From Stygiolobus sp037389425 (GTDB taxonomy: Archaea > Thermoproteota > Thermoprotei_A > Sulfolobales > Sulfolobaceae): 20,436 bases of DNA. The translations under genes and the position numbers were made by a program. The stretch is taken from positions 1-20,436 of the forward strand of contig NZ_JBBHKR010000067.1 of the NCBI RefSeq assembly GCF_037389425.1. The letters run 5' to 3'. The notes under the pieces are model-generated. The model had not been told where the DNA came from, searched no databases, and worked only from the letters and a program-made list of their open reading frames with translations. Every line of letters starts with the position of its first letter. The stretch's first letter is position 1. This document shows, one piece after another, positions 1-6,529 of this stretch.

Positions 1-170
1 GTAACGTGATTATATCAGAAGCGTCAGAAATAAGAGGAGGAAAAAGTTTCAATTTCTTTGAATTTATGAAATACGCGACTCCGGTGCTCTTGGTTAATTT
101 CACAGTCCTCTACTTGTTTATTTCTTTGGCTGGAACAGCCTTGATACAGCTACCAGCTGCATCTCATTAG
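1..170 (+). CDS. C-terminal end of an ArsB/NhaD-type anion or Na+/H+ permease (partial)
   Basis: An open frame enters from the left edge (first full codon at base 3) and stops with TAG at 168-170, giving 55 codons. The peptide starts NVIISEASE, followed by a basic stretch, FNFFEFMKY and a hydrophobic segment. This resembles the last part of ArsB/NhaD/SLC13-type transporters, where an 'aNVI(v)aeia' helix end is followed by 'f.eF.kyg.P' and a final membrane helix. These are polytopic carriers of arsenite, dicarboxylates or Na+/H+, and the substrate cannot be told from the tail. The frame overlaps the 3' end of the convergent acyl-CoA dehydrogenase gene by 53 nt. The family assignment rests on about 40 residues and is an inference. 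Confidence 0.6.
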   Translation, partial: NVIISEASEIRGGKSFNFFEFMKYATPVLLVNFTVLYLFISLAGTALIQLPAASH

Positions 171-1254
171 TACCTTCTGCGATCTCCATGATTTTAGCAT
201 CTCTATATAATCTCTCCACTTTAGACCCTCTATTAAGACCGTGACCGCCAAATATATGAAGGGCTAGTCTCGTCACCTCCGTGGCAGTTACTGCAGCGTA
301 ATACTTAGCCATTGAAGCCTCTGTAAGTGCCTCTAATCCTTTATCAAACATTGAGGCAGCTCTCCAGGTTAGAAGCCTTGCAGCCTCAACTTTTATGTAA
401 GCATCGGCTAGGTTAAAGCCTATCCACTCCTGCTCTATTATTGGCTTTCCGAACTGCTTTCTGGTCTGAGCCCTCTGGATTGCCTCATCTAAAGCTCCTC
501 TTGCAATTCCCACAGCAATTCCTGCATATCCATTTCTTCCGATCATCAAAGCCTTTAAGGCTCCTCTATACGCATCGCCTTCTTTTCCTATTATACTGTC
601 TTTCGGAATCCTAACGTTGTTGAACTTGACATATGACACACCAGCACCTCTGATACCCATTAGGTCGAGCTTATGAATTTCAACACCGGGCAATTTGGAG
701 TCTACAAGAAGTAAGGATATTCCTTGTCTGTCTCCAGGGTTTCCGCTAGTCCTAGCTAATACTACCATCTTTGTAGAGAACGATGCGGCACTAGTGAATA
801 TTTTCTCGCCGTTAAGGACAAGCTCATCTCCATCAGGCTTCGCCGTTGTTTGTAATGCACCTAGATCAGAACCGGCTTGTGGTTCTGTTAATGCTACGGC
901 GTATATCTCCTTTGCCTTTATTCCTTTCTCTATCCATTCTTGAGCTGAATCCCCTCCTACTGAAATCAAGAGTTGTAAAGCGTTGTGTTGTGTATGTAGA
1001 GAGTGGGAAGCACCTCCGCTCTCAGCTCCTAATTCCTCCGTAGCTATTGCGAATGCTACTTCCCCAAGACCGAGACCGCCATACTTTGTGGGCTCCTTCA
1101 TGCCTAGTAAGTTCATTTCAGCTAAATCCTTCAGTATTTTGTCTCCGCCTTCGTTGGTGTCGTCCATATATTTAGCATATTCTCTAACAGTTTTCTGAGC
1201 ATATTCTCTAATTTTATACCTATACTCTTCTAATTCCTTACTTAATTCAAACAT
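118..1254 (-). CDS. Acyl-CoA dehydrogenase
   Basis: This is a 378-residue FAD-dependent acyl-CoA dehydrogenase, the usual family length, catalysing alpha-beta dehydrogenation of acyl-CoA thioesters in the cytoplasm. The order is typical: an N-terminal helical domain, the FAD/substrate motif ALTEPQAGSDLGA near residue 120, a middle beta domain, and a C-terminal helical domain with RKQFGKPI and the IFGGHG segment. The AEGTNEMQ motif near the end carries the position of the catalytic base (Glu360). The start is the ATG at 1254. TATA-like stretches lie at about 1274-1292 on the minus strand, so the message probably has little or no leader. The gene stands alone, divergent from pibD and convergent with the permease fragment. 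Chain-length specificity is not deducible. Sulfolobales carry many paralogues, used in fatty-acid or branched-chain acyl-CoA breakdown. Confidence 0.95.
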   Translation of the reverse strand: MFELSKELEEYRYKIREYAQKTVREYAKYMDDTNEGGDKILKDLAEMNLLGMKEPTKYGGLGLGEVAFAIATEELGAESGGASHSLHTQHNALQLLISVGGDSAQEWIEKGIKAKEIYAVALTEPQAGSDLGALQTTAKPDGDELVLNGEKIFTSAASFSTKMVVLARTSGNPGDRQGISLLLVDSKLPGVEIHKLDLMGIRGAGVSYVKFNNVRIPKDSIIGKEGDAYRGALKALMIGRNGYAGIAVGIARGALDEAIQRAQTRKQFGKPIIEQEWIGFNLADAYIKVEAARLLTWRAASMFDKGLEALTEASMAKYYAAVTATEVTRLALHIFGGHGLNRGSKVERLYRDAKIMEIAEGTNEMQLVAVSRLFQPKK

Positions 1255-1385
1255 GGCTATTTAGGTATAAAGAGTTTAAGTGATATAAAATTTTAGAGTG
1301 AATAAAATTAACGATATCTGACGTCTGTGCATTCGGATTAGAGTTAAATAGAGGGATTATTATATGTAATCAGATGGGGTATCTA

Positions 1386-1424
1386 GCCCTCTGACTGCCT
1401 CGCAGAGGGCTGTGTGAGGAGGGC
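1386..1424 (+). promoter_or_regulatory. Structured G+C-rich leader of pibD with hairpin and alternative pairing to the Shine-Dalgarno region
   Basis: A perfect 8-bp hairpin is formed by GCCCTCTG (1386-1393) and CAGAGGGC (1403-1410) with a 9-nt loop. A second copy of GAGGGC at 1419-1424, partly overlapping the purine-rich TGAGGAGGG ribosome-binding region (1415-1423), can pair with the same 5' arm. The loop also contains CCTC, complementary to the GAGG of that site. TATA-like stretches at 1343-1350 and 1355-1365 would start transcription about 10-60 nt upstream of the GTG at 1433, so the hairpin probably lies in the 5' leader. The structure is seen in the sequence; the regulatory role is inferred. 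Confidence 0.45.
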
Positions 1425-1432
1425 TTCCTGCC

Positions 1433-2146
1433 GTGAATATAATATACTTAATACAAGTAGTGTCAACGCTGGTAATGCTAATTCATACATCGATTCTAGA
1501 CATCAAGACCAGGGAGGTAGACCTCAAGGTTTGGCTAATTTACTCGCCGTTAATACTATTCTTATATTTCGATTATAAGTTAGTTATACCCTTTCTCTAC
1601 TTATACTCTGTCATAACCACTAACGTTATGATTTACGTGTTTTACAGACTGGCATTAATGGGAGGAGCTGATCTTTTCTTATCAGTTATACTTTCCTTAA
1701 GTAACGCCGTAGTCTATCCCTTTTTCTTTCCGAAACTCTCAGAAGAGGGAATAGAACCTTTAGTAATCCTTCTCTACGCCTCACTCTTGATAGGAATAAC
1801 AGCCTTAGGTAACGTGATCAGAAATCTCGGTCATATAAATGGAGACCTACCATTTACCACCAAACTTAGCTTGATGATATCTGGAAAGAGGATTAAAGTT
1901 AAGGATTTTCTCAATTCTAAGTTTCTTTTCCCCCTAACACAGATCGATGAAAAAGGTAATGTCTCATTGAGGACAACTTTTTCTGTAGATGAAGACGATG
2001 CAGAGTGGAGGAAGAAATTTCAGGAATATGTGAATAAGGGAATAATTAAAGAAGATGACGAAATTTGGGTAATTTGGGGAGTCCCAGTCATTCCTTTCAT
2101 ATTAGCCGGGTATGTAATTAGTTTAATAATAGGTTTGCCGATTTAG
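1433..2146 (+). CDS. pibD: Archaeal class III prepilin peptidase PibD (A24 family aspartic protease)
   Basis: This 237-residue polytopic membrane protease removes the short positively charged signal peptide from archaellin, pilin and sugar-binding precursors before assembly at the membrane. The two catalytic aspartates are visible: Asp23 in the ILDIKTREVD segment and Asp80 in GGAD (residues 77-80), the archaeal form of the GxGD motif. These positions match those described for Sulfolobus PibD. Hydrophobic helices occupy roughly residues 5-22, 34-70, 76-95, 108-130 and the C-terminus, and a soluble acidic loop lies at about 165-215. The start is a GTG, because a TGA at 1415-1417 closes the frame upstream. 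A purine-rich TGAGGAGG element precedes it by about 10 nt, so this is not a leaderless gene. It stands alone between divergent and convergent neighbours. Confidence 0.93.
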   Translation: MNIIYLIQVVSTLVMLIHTSILDIKTREVDLKVWLIYSPLILFLYFDYKLVIPFLYLYSVITTNVMIYVFYRLALMGGADLFLSVILSLSNAVVYPFFFPKLSEEGIEPLVILLYASLLIGITALGNVIRNLGHINGDLPFTTKLSLMISGKRIKVKDFLNSKFLFPLTQIDEKGNVSLRTTFSVDEDDAEWRKKFQEYVNKGIIKEDDEIWVIWGVPVIPFILAGYVISLIIGLPI

Positions 2147-2171
2147 GAGGAAAAAGAGTTTAAAGAAAAAA

Positions 2172-2507
2172 TCATATTTTTACTATGATATATATCATAA
2201 TTAGACCTATTAAGCTCAGAATTGCTATCCCCAGTGAAGGGTAAACGTAAATAGGATTTGAATCCGAAGACCACATCATGAATGAGCCTAAAAGTAAGAT
2301 TTGCTGAATAACCAGAATAATGCCTAATCCTAAAAGAACTGCTGTAAGTTTGCTCCTTACAGCACTTCTAGTAGATACTAACTCATACGATACCAGTAAT
2401 GCTAAAATCAGCGATATAATTACAATACCAATGTTAACTATCCAAATGTGAAACATTACGATTAGTATTCTGATAGAGTTTCCTTTTAAGTTTTTACCAA
2501 AATTCAA
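2172..2507 (-). CDS. Small membrane protein of unknown function, three predicted helices
   Basis: This is an unrecognised protein of up to 111 residues made almost entirely of hydrophobic segments at about residues 13-44, 54-79 and 88-111, joined by a short basic loop (STRSAVRSK) and an extracellular-looking WSSDSNPIY stretch. The first codon is TTG at 2507. A TATA-like CTATATCA at 2530-2537 lies at the right distance for leaderless transcription from it. A shorter form from the ATG at 2453 would lose part of the first helix. The gene ends 25 nt from the convergent pibD stop. A 16-nt inverted repeat lies just upstream at 2545-2560. No function can be assigned. Confidence 0.6.
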   Translation of the reverse strand: MNFGKNLKGNSIRILIVMFHIWIVNIGIVIISLILALLVSYELVSTRSAVRSKLTAVLLGLGIILVIQQILLLGSFMMWSSDSNPIYVYPSLGIAILSLIGLIMIYIIVKI

Positions 2508-2544
2508 TTCTTTTGACCATATTATTAATTGATATAGTGAAAAT

Positions 2545-2560
2545 AATTCTTTTAAGAATT
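2545..2560. repeat. Inverted repeat, candidate operator upstream of the small membrane protein gene
   Basis: AATTCTTTTAAGAATT has two perfect 7-nt arms around a TT centre and sits just upstream of the TATA-like element at 2530-2537. A related half site, ATTCTTAA, recurs near 2579. This geometry fits a winged-helix repressor or activator site, but in A+T-rich DNA it could be chance. Confidence 0.3.
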
Positions 2561-2704
2561 TTATAAACTATATGTCTATTCTTAAATAAAAAATAATGGG
2601 TATGTATTTATATTCCTAAAATTAATTTAACTCTATTAAACGTTTACATTTACGCAATACTTAGTCGGTAAAAACGTTCATATTATGCGGTTTAAAATAG
2701 AGAG

Positions 2705-2801
<97 letters not shown>

Positions 2802-2828
2802 AGTTCATAAATCATGAGTCTCACATAA

Positions 2829-2841
2829 CTTAAAGGTTTTT
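2829..2841 (-). promoter_or_regulatory. Probable BRE/TATA promoter of tRNA-Arg
   Basis: The minus strand reads AAAAACCTTTAAG, an A-rich BRE followed by a TATA-like CTTTAAG. Its centre is about 32 nt upstream of the mature tRNA 5' end, so initiation would fall a few bases before the tRNA. Confidence 0.5.
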
Positions 2842-2988
2842 CGGTATATTATATGGTACAAATTAAAAACGTCCATCACTAGTCAACGAAAACAAGTTGA
2901 ACTCTCTCGATTTAAGCCTTTAGTAATAATTAGTATCAGTAATATTCTTACCGTTCATTTATTATTCTTTTTATCGAATATTTACCAC

Positions 2989-3267
2989 ATGCCATGGATT
3001 TCAACAAAATCAGCAGATAAATTGGTTTTCGGTCAAGTCATTAAACTAGAAATAGGTAAAGTAATGAGAATCGAAAGCTTTAAAGGAGACCGTTGGGTAG
3101 AAATCACAAAGATCAGAGAAGACTCGTTCAATATAGTAGAAAGCGGATTTAAGAAGATGACTTACGAAAATGTATCGGAGAAAGACCTGAAAAACTTGTT
3201 AAAGAGAATTTTCGATGAGGAATTCCCTAGAAGTCATCAACTTAGAGTGTCAATTCACAGTAGTTAA
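2989..3267 (+). CDS. Conserved-looking protein of unknown function, 92 residues
   Basis: This small soluble protein is not recognised. Residues 12-55 alternate hydrophobic and charged residues as in a small beta domain (VFGQVIKLEIGKVMRIE, then RWVEITKI, then SFNIVESGF). Residues 62-76 form a likely amphipathic helix (SEKDLKNLLKRIFDEE). There are no cysteines, membrane segments or catalytic signature. The ATG at 2989 has a T/A-rich stretch (2956-2966) about 26 nt upstream, consistent with leaderless transcription. The stop is separated by 1 nt from the stop of the convergent tfs gene. Codon use resembles the neighbours, so it is probably a real gene. Confidence 0.65.
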   Translation: MPWISTKSADKLVFGQVIKLEIGKVMRIESFKGDRWVEITKIREDSFNIVESGFKKMTYENVSEKDLKNLLKRIFDEEFPRSHQLRVSIHSS

Positions 3268-3268
3268 T

Positions 3269-3604
3269 TCACTCGTATTCACGCCATACTTTTCCACACT
3301 TGGTACACTTGTAAAATCTCGTAGGAGGCTCGTCAGCCCTTCTCGTCTGTAAAATCCAGAAATAAGCCTCGTCATTACCACAAGCAGGGCAAGAAATGCC
3401 CTTAGTTATTTGTGCACCAGTAGGAGGAACGTCGCTCTCCAAGACCAACGTTTTCTCTTTAATAGAGTGCTTAACCGTCGTGGTTATCTTAACTGATTGT
3501 TGCCCTGCCACTTCCTCATAACCACACTTAGGACATCTGTAAAGTGTTTTTCCTCCATCTTTCTTAGGAACCATAATGGAGCCACATTTGGGACAGAACT
3601 TCAT
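3269..3604 (-). CDS. tfs: Transcription elongation factor TFS (TFIIS/RpoM-like transcript cleavage factor)
   Basis: This 111-residue, two-zinc-ribbon protein stimulates RNA cleavage by backtracked archaeal RNA polymerase. The N-terminal ribbon uses Cys4, Cys7, Cys24 and Cys27 and resembles RPB9. The C-terminal TFIIS-like ribbon uses Cys72, Cys75, Cys100 and Cys103. The acidic hairpin tip that reaches the polymerase active site is present as Asp91-Glu92 in QTRRADEPPT. Length matches archaeal TFS, and both acidic residues suggest an active cleavage factor rather than an inhibitory paralogue. It is downstream of rpoL and a small disrupted frame on the same strand. A TATA-like TTAAATA at 3641-3647 could give it its own start with a leader of about 16 nt. 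Confidence 0.95.
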   Translation of the reverse strand: MKFCPKCGSIMVPKKDGGKTLYRCPKCGYEEVAGQQSVKITTTVKHSIKEKTLVLESDVPPTGAQITKGISCPACGNDEAYFWILQTRRADEPPTRFYKCTKCGKVWREYE

Positions 3605-3623
3605 AATTCACCAATAGAAATAC

Positions 3624-3834
3624 CTACTTACACCATAGTTTATTTAATTTTCTTCCAATTTGCTCAGCCAAAGAGTTACAAATTTCGACTTCTTCTCCGC
3701 TGTCGACAAAGGTTTTAACTTCCTCCTTAACACTTGATGAATTAAAGGAGCTAATAACCTCTTCTTTACTTTCTCCGAAAAATATTTTTTCTAGAAAAAA
3801 CCTCTAAATACACATACAATATACAACTTGTCAT
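3624..3834 (-). pseudogene. Small unrecognised gene with a disrupted reading frame between rpoL and tfs
   Basis: Reading leftward, an ATG at 3834 opens a frame (MTSCILYVYLEVF...) that stops after 22 codons. A second frame, open from 3803 to a TAG at 3624-3626 (59 codons), has strongly coding character, rich in Glu, Lys, Val and Ser (for example FFGESKEEVISSF and EEVKTFVDSGEEVEI), yet no ATG, GTG or TTG until near its end. The two frames overlap in a run of T6 and A6 (3784-3800). Dropping one T joins them into a single protein of about 69 residues. It then fits neatly, starting 23 nt after the rpoL stop and ending 19 nt before the tfs start. The cause may be a real frameshift mutation, a sequencing error or recoding. 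No family was recognised. Confidence 0.45.
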
Positions 3835-3857
3835 GATAAGACGAGACAACCGCTTTT

Positions 3858-4142
3858 CTAGTTTCCTTTTTCAATACTCTTAACCTCTTCAATGAACTTG
3901 TCAGCATAACTCTCGGCGAGTTCAATAGCCTTCTTCAAAGCCTCCCTTGGCTTTATAGTTCCGTCTGTCATTGTCTTTATTATTATACTGTCTATCAGAG
4001 GGTGAGGTTGTGTATAAGAGGCGAACTTTACTCCCGGTACCATTAAGAGCATACCCTTTAGTAGGTTGCCCAAAGTGTGATCCTCACCGTCTATTTGTAC
4101 TTCTAAATACTCATCCGTTTCCTTAAGGATCTTAACTTCCAC
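3858..4142 (-). CDS. rpoL: DNA-directed RNA polymerase subunit L (Rpo11)
   Basis: This 94-residue protein is homologous to eukaryotic Rpb11 and the N-terminal domain of bacterial alpha. It pairs with subunit D to form the assembly platform of RNA polymerase. The family signature is clear: DGEDHTLGNLLKGML at about residues 19-33, then PGVKFASYTQPHPL and a long C-terminal helix. The start is a GTG at 4142 inside the last codons of csl4 (11-nt overlap), pointing to translational coupling in the L10e-dph2-csl4-rpoL transcript. Length is normal for archaea. Confidence 0.95.
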   Translation of the reverse strand: MEVKILKETDEYLEVQIDGEDHTLGNLLKGMLLMVPGVKFASYTQPHPLIDSIIIKTMTDGTIKPREALKKAIELAESYADKFIEEVKSIEKGN

Positions 4143-4701
4143 CTTTCTTCACCTGAAGTAGAGCTATTTTCCTAGACTCAATATTACCACAGTTGGGGCA
4201 CCTTAAATGTTCTTCGTCATGTTTAGTCATTTTAGTACCGCATATCGAGCATTTAGCGTAAACAACACCCAGATCCCTCTGTTTTAGAGTTAACGCTATA
4301 GGGATCGTGGAGTTCAAAGGCTTAGCCCTTATTATATCTCCGACCTTAACAGCTTCGGATATCGAGTTTAAGTACTTGTTAGTTATCTGAGAAATATGTA
4401 GGTAACCTGTAATAGACTCTGTCTGTTTGTCCTCAATACTGTAAATGTTTACTAGGGCTGAGTCTTCCTTAAGCCCAACTACAATTCCCAGCACATACTT
4501 AGCCTTTTTTATCATTACAATTCCAGGTCTCTTAAAGGTAATCGAATTTACCTTTCTATTTATCATATCGTAAAACGCTTTCCCAACAACACTGGAGTAG
4601 ACCTTTCCGTCCTTGTCGTAAGTCCCCTCGCCTGGGACGAATTCTTCCAATACATTTAACTCGTCTCCCGGTAACAATAATTCTCCTTGCTTTCTCAACA
4701 C
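4132..4701 (-). CDS. csl4: Exosome cap subunit Csl4
   Basis: This 189-residue RNA-binding cap protein of the archaeal exosome helps recruit substrates, and DnaG, to the Rrp41/Rrp42 core. Three parts can be seen: an N-terminal beta domain beginning with LLLPGDELNVLEEFVPGEGTY (in the first 30 residues), a central S1 domain (about 60-145, ending IALTLKQRDLGVV), and a C-terminal zinc ribbon with Cys151, Cys154, Cys168 and Cys171. The start is the GTG at 4701, 5 nt after the dph2 stop, with a GGTGA-type ribosome-binding sequence formed at the dph2 end. The 3' end overlaps rpoL. Confidence 0.93.
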   Translation of the reverse strand: MLRKQGELLLPGDELNVLEEFVPGEGTYDKDGKVYSSVVGKAFYDMINRKVNSITFKRPGIVMIKKAKYVLGIVVGLKEDSALVNIYSIEDKQTESITGYLHISQITNKYLNSISEAVKVGDIIRAKPLNSTIPIALTLKQRDLGVVYAKCSICGTKMTKHDEEHLRCPNCGNIESRKIALLQVKKGGS

Positions 4702-4706
4702 TCACA

Positions 4707-5708
4707 TCACCAAGGGAATATATATTTATCTAAATTACCAGATATAATCATTTTCGCTTCCCCCGGAGTTAAAACCGGTTTCTCATAATCGTACAAATCG
4801 TCGATAGGAAGTCTAGGACAAGAAGTTACGACAAACGTGTCGACCTCATCATTGTCTATGTTTCTCAGGGTGTCCTTACTCAAAGACCTATTTGTGATTA
4901 CGAATACCTTATATCCTCTTTCTTTTAGTTTCTTCTCAAAGTACTTAACCATCAGAGGTCTGTTCTGACCGGTTTTCACTCCCTGAATTATAACCCACGT
5001 CTTTGCATCTAATGCTTTCATTATCTTTCCGTATCTGACCTTAAGGATTTTATAAACTTCACTAGTTAAGTCCTCATTTCTTCCGGTATAAGGATCAACC
5101 TTAATTACAGGCTTTCCAGTAGCAAGACCTACGCCTAAAGCGTGAAATAGACCTCCTGAGATGTTGAGATATACGTCAGCCTCTACATTCAAAGCCGATT
5201 TATAATCACAGCCCAGTATTTGCCCGTCATACATAAAAGGAGAAGAGGGTTTTCCTACAAGCACATCAAATCCCTGAAGTTTTGTAGCCAGTTGCTTGAT
5301 CAAGTGTACATGTTGTATGGTCGAAGTTATAGAGACTCTTCTCGCTTTATATTTTTCTTCAAGAAGGGACTTTAAGTTCGCTATTTGTTGGTCACTTATA
5401 TAAAGATTACTTCTGACTTCGATGAACACGGTAGGGAACTTAGGGTAATACCAAGTATATGGTGTATGACCATAGTGAATTATTAGATCTACTTTAAGCG
5501 TAGTAGCCTCGTCTTCGGCTATATCACATGCTCCCCAACTGGGTTCAGTAGATATGAGAAATTCTATATTCGGTAATTTTTCTTTTAGCTGTTCAACCAC
5601 TTGTAATGAAAAAGGTTTTAAGCCCTCCGGAAACTGAAGAAGAACTCTTTTTGCTCCTCTATTCTTTATTTCGTTTACAGTTTTCTCTATCTCAAAGTCA
5701 TAATTCAC
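4707..5708 (-). CDS. dph2: Diphthamide biosynthesis enzyme Dph2 (2-(3-amino-3-carboxypropyl)histidine synthase)
   Basis: This 333-residue, non-canonical radical-SAM enzyme transfers the aminocarboxypropyl group of SAM to the target histidine of elongation factor 2, the first step of diphthamide formation. The three widely spaced cysteines that hold the 4Fe-4S cluster are visible as Cys61 (WGACDIA), Cys167 (ILGCDYK) and Cys297 (VTSCPRLPI), one in each repeated domain. The family's RVLLQFPEGL opening and the C-terminal PVLTPGEA segment are also present. The start is GTG at 5708, overlapping the L10e stop by 4 nt (GTGA), so translation is probably coupled to the ribosomal protein gene. Length matches archaeal homodimeric Dph2. 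Confidence 0.94.
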   Translation of the reverse strand: MNYDFEIEKTVNEIKNRGAKRVLLQFPEGLKPFSLQVVEQLKEKLPNIEFLISTEPSWGACDIAEDEATTLKVDLIIHYGHTPYTWYYPKFPTVFIEVRSNLYISDQQIANLKSLLEEKYKARRVSITSTIQHVHLIKQLATKLQGFDVLVGKPSSPFMYDGQILGCDYKSALNVEADVYLNISGGLFHALGVGLATGKPVIKVDPYTGRNEDLTSEVYKILKVRYGKIMKALDAKTWVIIQGVKTGQNRPLMVKYFEKKLKERGYKVFVITNRSLSKDTLRNIDNDEVDTFVVTSCPRLPIDDLYDYEKPVLTPGEAKMIISGNLDKYIFPW

Positions 5709-6235
5709 TGTGCTGGTGCCTCTTTCTTTAACGGCACGACCTCGATCTTAGTCCTAATGGATATTTTGGACTGTGCCATCTTTAATGCTTGTTTTGCTAT
5801 CTCTACGTGTTCCTTCTTAACTTTTACGAACATTATGAGGTCTCCTAACCTTTCTATTCTAGCTGCTGTACCTATGGGCTTTCCGAATGAAAGCCTCATA
5901 CCGTCCTGCAATCTGTCCGCTCCTGCAAAGGCCATCATTTTGTTTTCCCTTAAAACATGGTGGGGATACTTAGTAACAACTAAATAGAAGTTCGTTTCTG
6001 AGGCTAATTTCTTCGTTAAATACTTTAACGCTAATACACGTGCAGCTTCTAAAGCGTTATGCCTTATTTGCCCTATCTCACTACTGACTAGTCTTAGTTC
6101 GTAATCGTAATCATTATTGGGATTACCCATAGTGAATTTTGTTATTTTAGGCATTGGTACTCCAGGTATGTACTCCTTTCTCGTATAAGCTGGGCCGGAG
6201 AAGTGCCTGTAACATCTTCCAGGTCTTAGTGGCAT
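5705..6235 (-). CDS. rpl10e: 50S ribosomal protein L10e (uL16 family)
   Basis: This 176-residue large-subunit protein belongs to the L10e/uL16 family, which contacts tRNA in the A and P sites. The start MPLRPGRCYRHFSGPAYTRK, the centre YPHHVLRENKMMAFAGADRLQDGMR and the FGKPIGTAARI segment are diagnostic. The start is an ATG, the only certain ATG start in the minus-strand cluster. It has a BRE/TATA element exactly 26 nt upstream (6257-6272), so it is very likely leaderless and heads the L10e-dph2-csl4-rpoL unit. Confidence 0.97.
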   Translation of the reverse strand: MPLRPGRCYRHFSGPAYTRKEYIPGVPMPKITKFTMGNPNNDYDYELRLVSSEIGQIRHNALEAARVLALKYLTKKLASETNFYLVVTKYPHHVLRENKMMAFAGADRLQDGMRLSFGKPIGTAARIERLGDLIMFVKVKKEHVEIAKQALKMAQSKISIRTKIEVVPLKKEAPAQ

Positions 6236-6256
6236 AATTACACACTGTCTACTACT

Positions 6257-6272
6257 AATTTAAAACTTTCCC
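6257..6272 (-). promoter_or_regulatory. BRE/TATA promoter of the L10e-dph2-csl4-rpoL unit
   Basis: The minus strand reads GGGAAAG followed by TTTTAAAT. The TATA centre (about 6261) is 26 nt from the L10e ATG at 6235, the spacing expected for leaderless initiation in Sulfolobales. It lies in the 45-nt gap after pcc1, the only real gap between E1 and rpoL. Confidence 0.7.
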
Positions 6273-6280
6273 TTGAATGT

Positions 6281-6529
6281 TTACCTTACCTTATTTAGGG
6301 TCTTCTCTATCAAGTTTATCTGCTGTATAATTTCGTCAGCCGTGTTCTTTAACGTCAAGATGTCACTAGGTTTCTCTATATTCATTGACACAATAACGAT
6401 TAAGTCATCATCTGTTGGCTCCACTTCTATTTCCATCCCTCTGGGAATATTTATGTTGTCCACATTAACTATTTTTGCCACATTATTAGGCTGCGAAGTC
6501 CTAATCCTTAGAGTTATACTTATCTTCAA
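6281..6529 (-). CDS. pcc1: KEOPS complex subunit Pcc1
   Basis: This 82-residue protein has the layout of archaeal Pcc1, the small dimeric subunit that holds Kae1 in the KEOPS complex making t6A37 of ANN-decoding tRNAs. A beta strand (ISITLRIRT) is followed by a helix, NINIPRGMEIEVEPTDDDLIVIVSM (the P-rG-x-x-i-x strand pair of the family) and a long C-terminal helix containing LKNTADEIIQQINLIEK. The start is TTG at 6529, overlapping the end of the Cdc45-like gene by 29 nt. No ATG or GTG lies before residue 32, and starting there would remove the first strand. The call is based on length, pattern and position beside other informational genes. Confidence 0.75.
   Translation of the reverse strand: MKISITLRIRTSQPNNVAKIVNVDNINIPRGMEIEVEPTDDDLIVIVSMNIEKPSDILTLKNTADEIIQQINLIEKTLNKVR

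Noticed and set aside
1255..1432. A C/D-box small RNA or other stand-alone RNA gene upstream of pibD
   Set aside because: CTGA boxes occur but no convincing RTGATGA C box at the right spacing. The hairpin is better explained as part of the pibD leader, though a separate RNA cannot be excluded.
3497..3718. A 73-codon plus-strand frame across the tfs start
   Set aside because: It overlaps conserved tfs codons and the coding-like minus-strand frame. No promoter or family likeness is visible.
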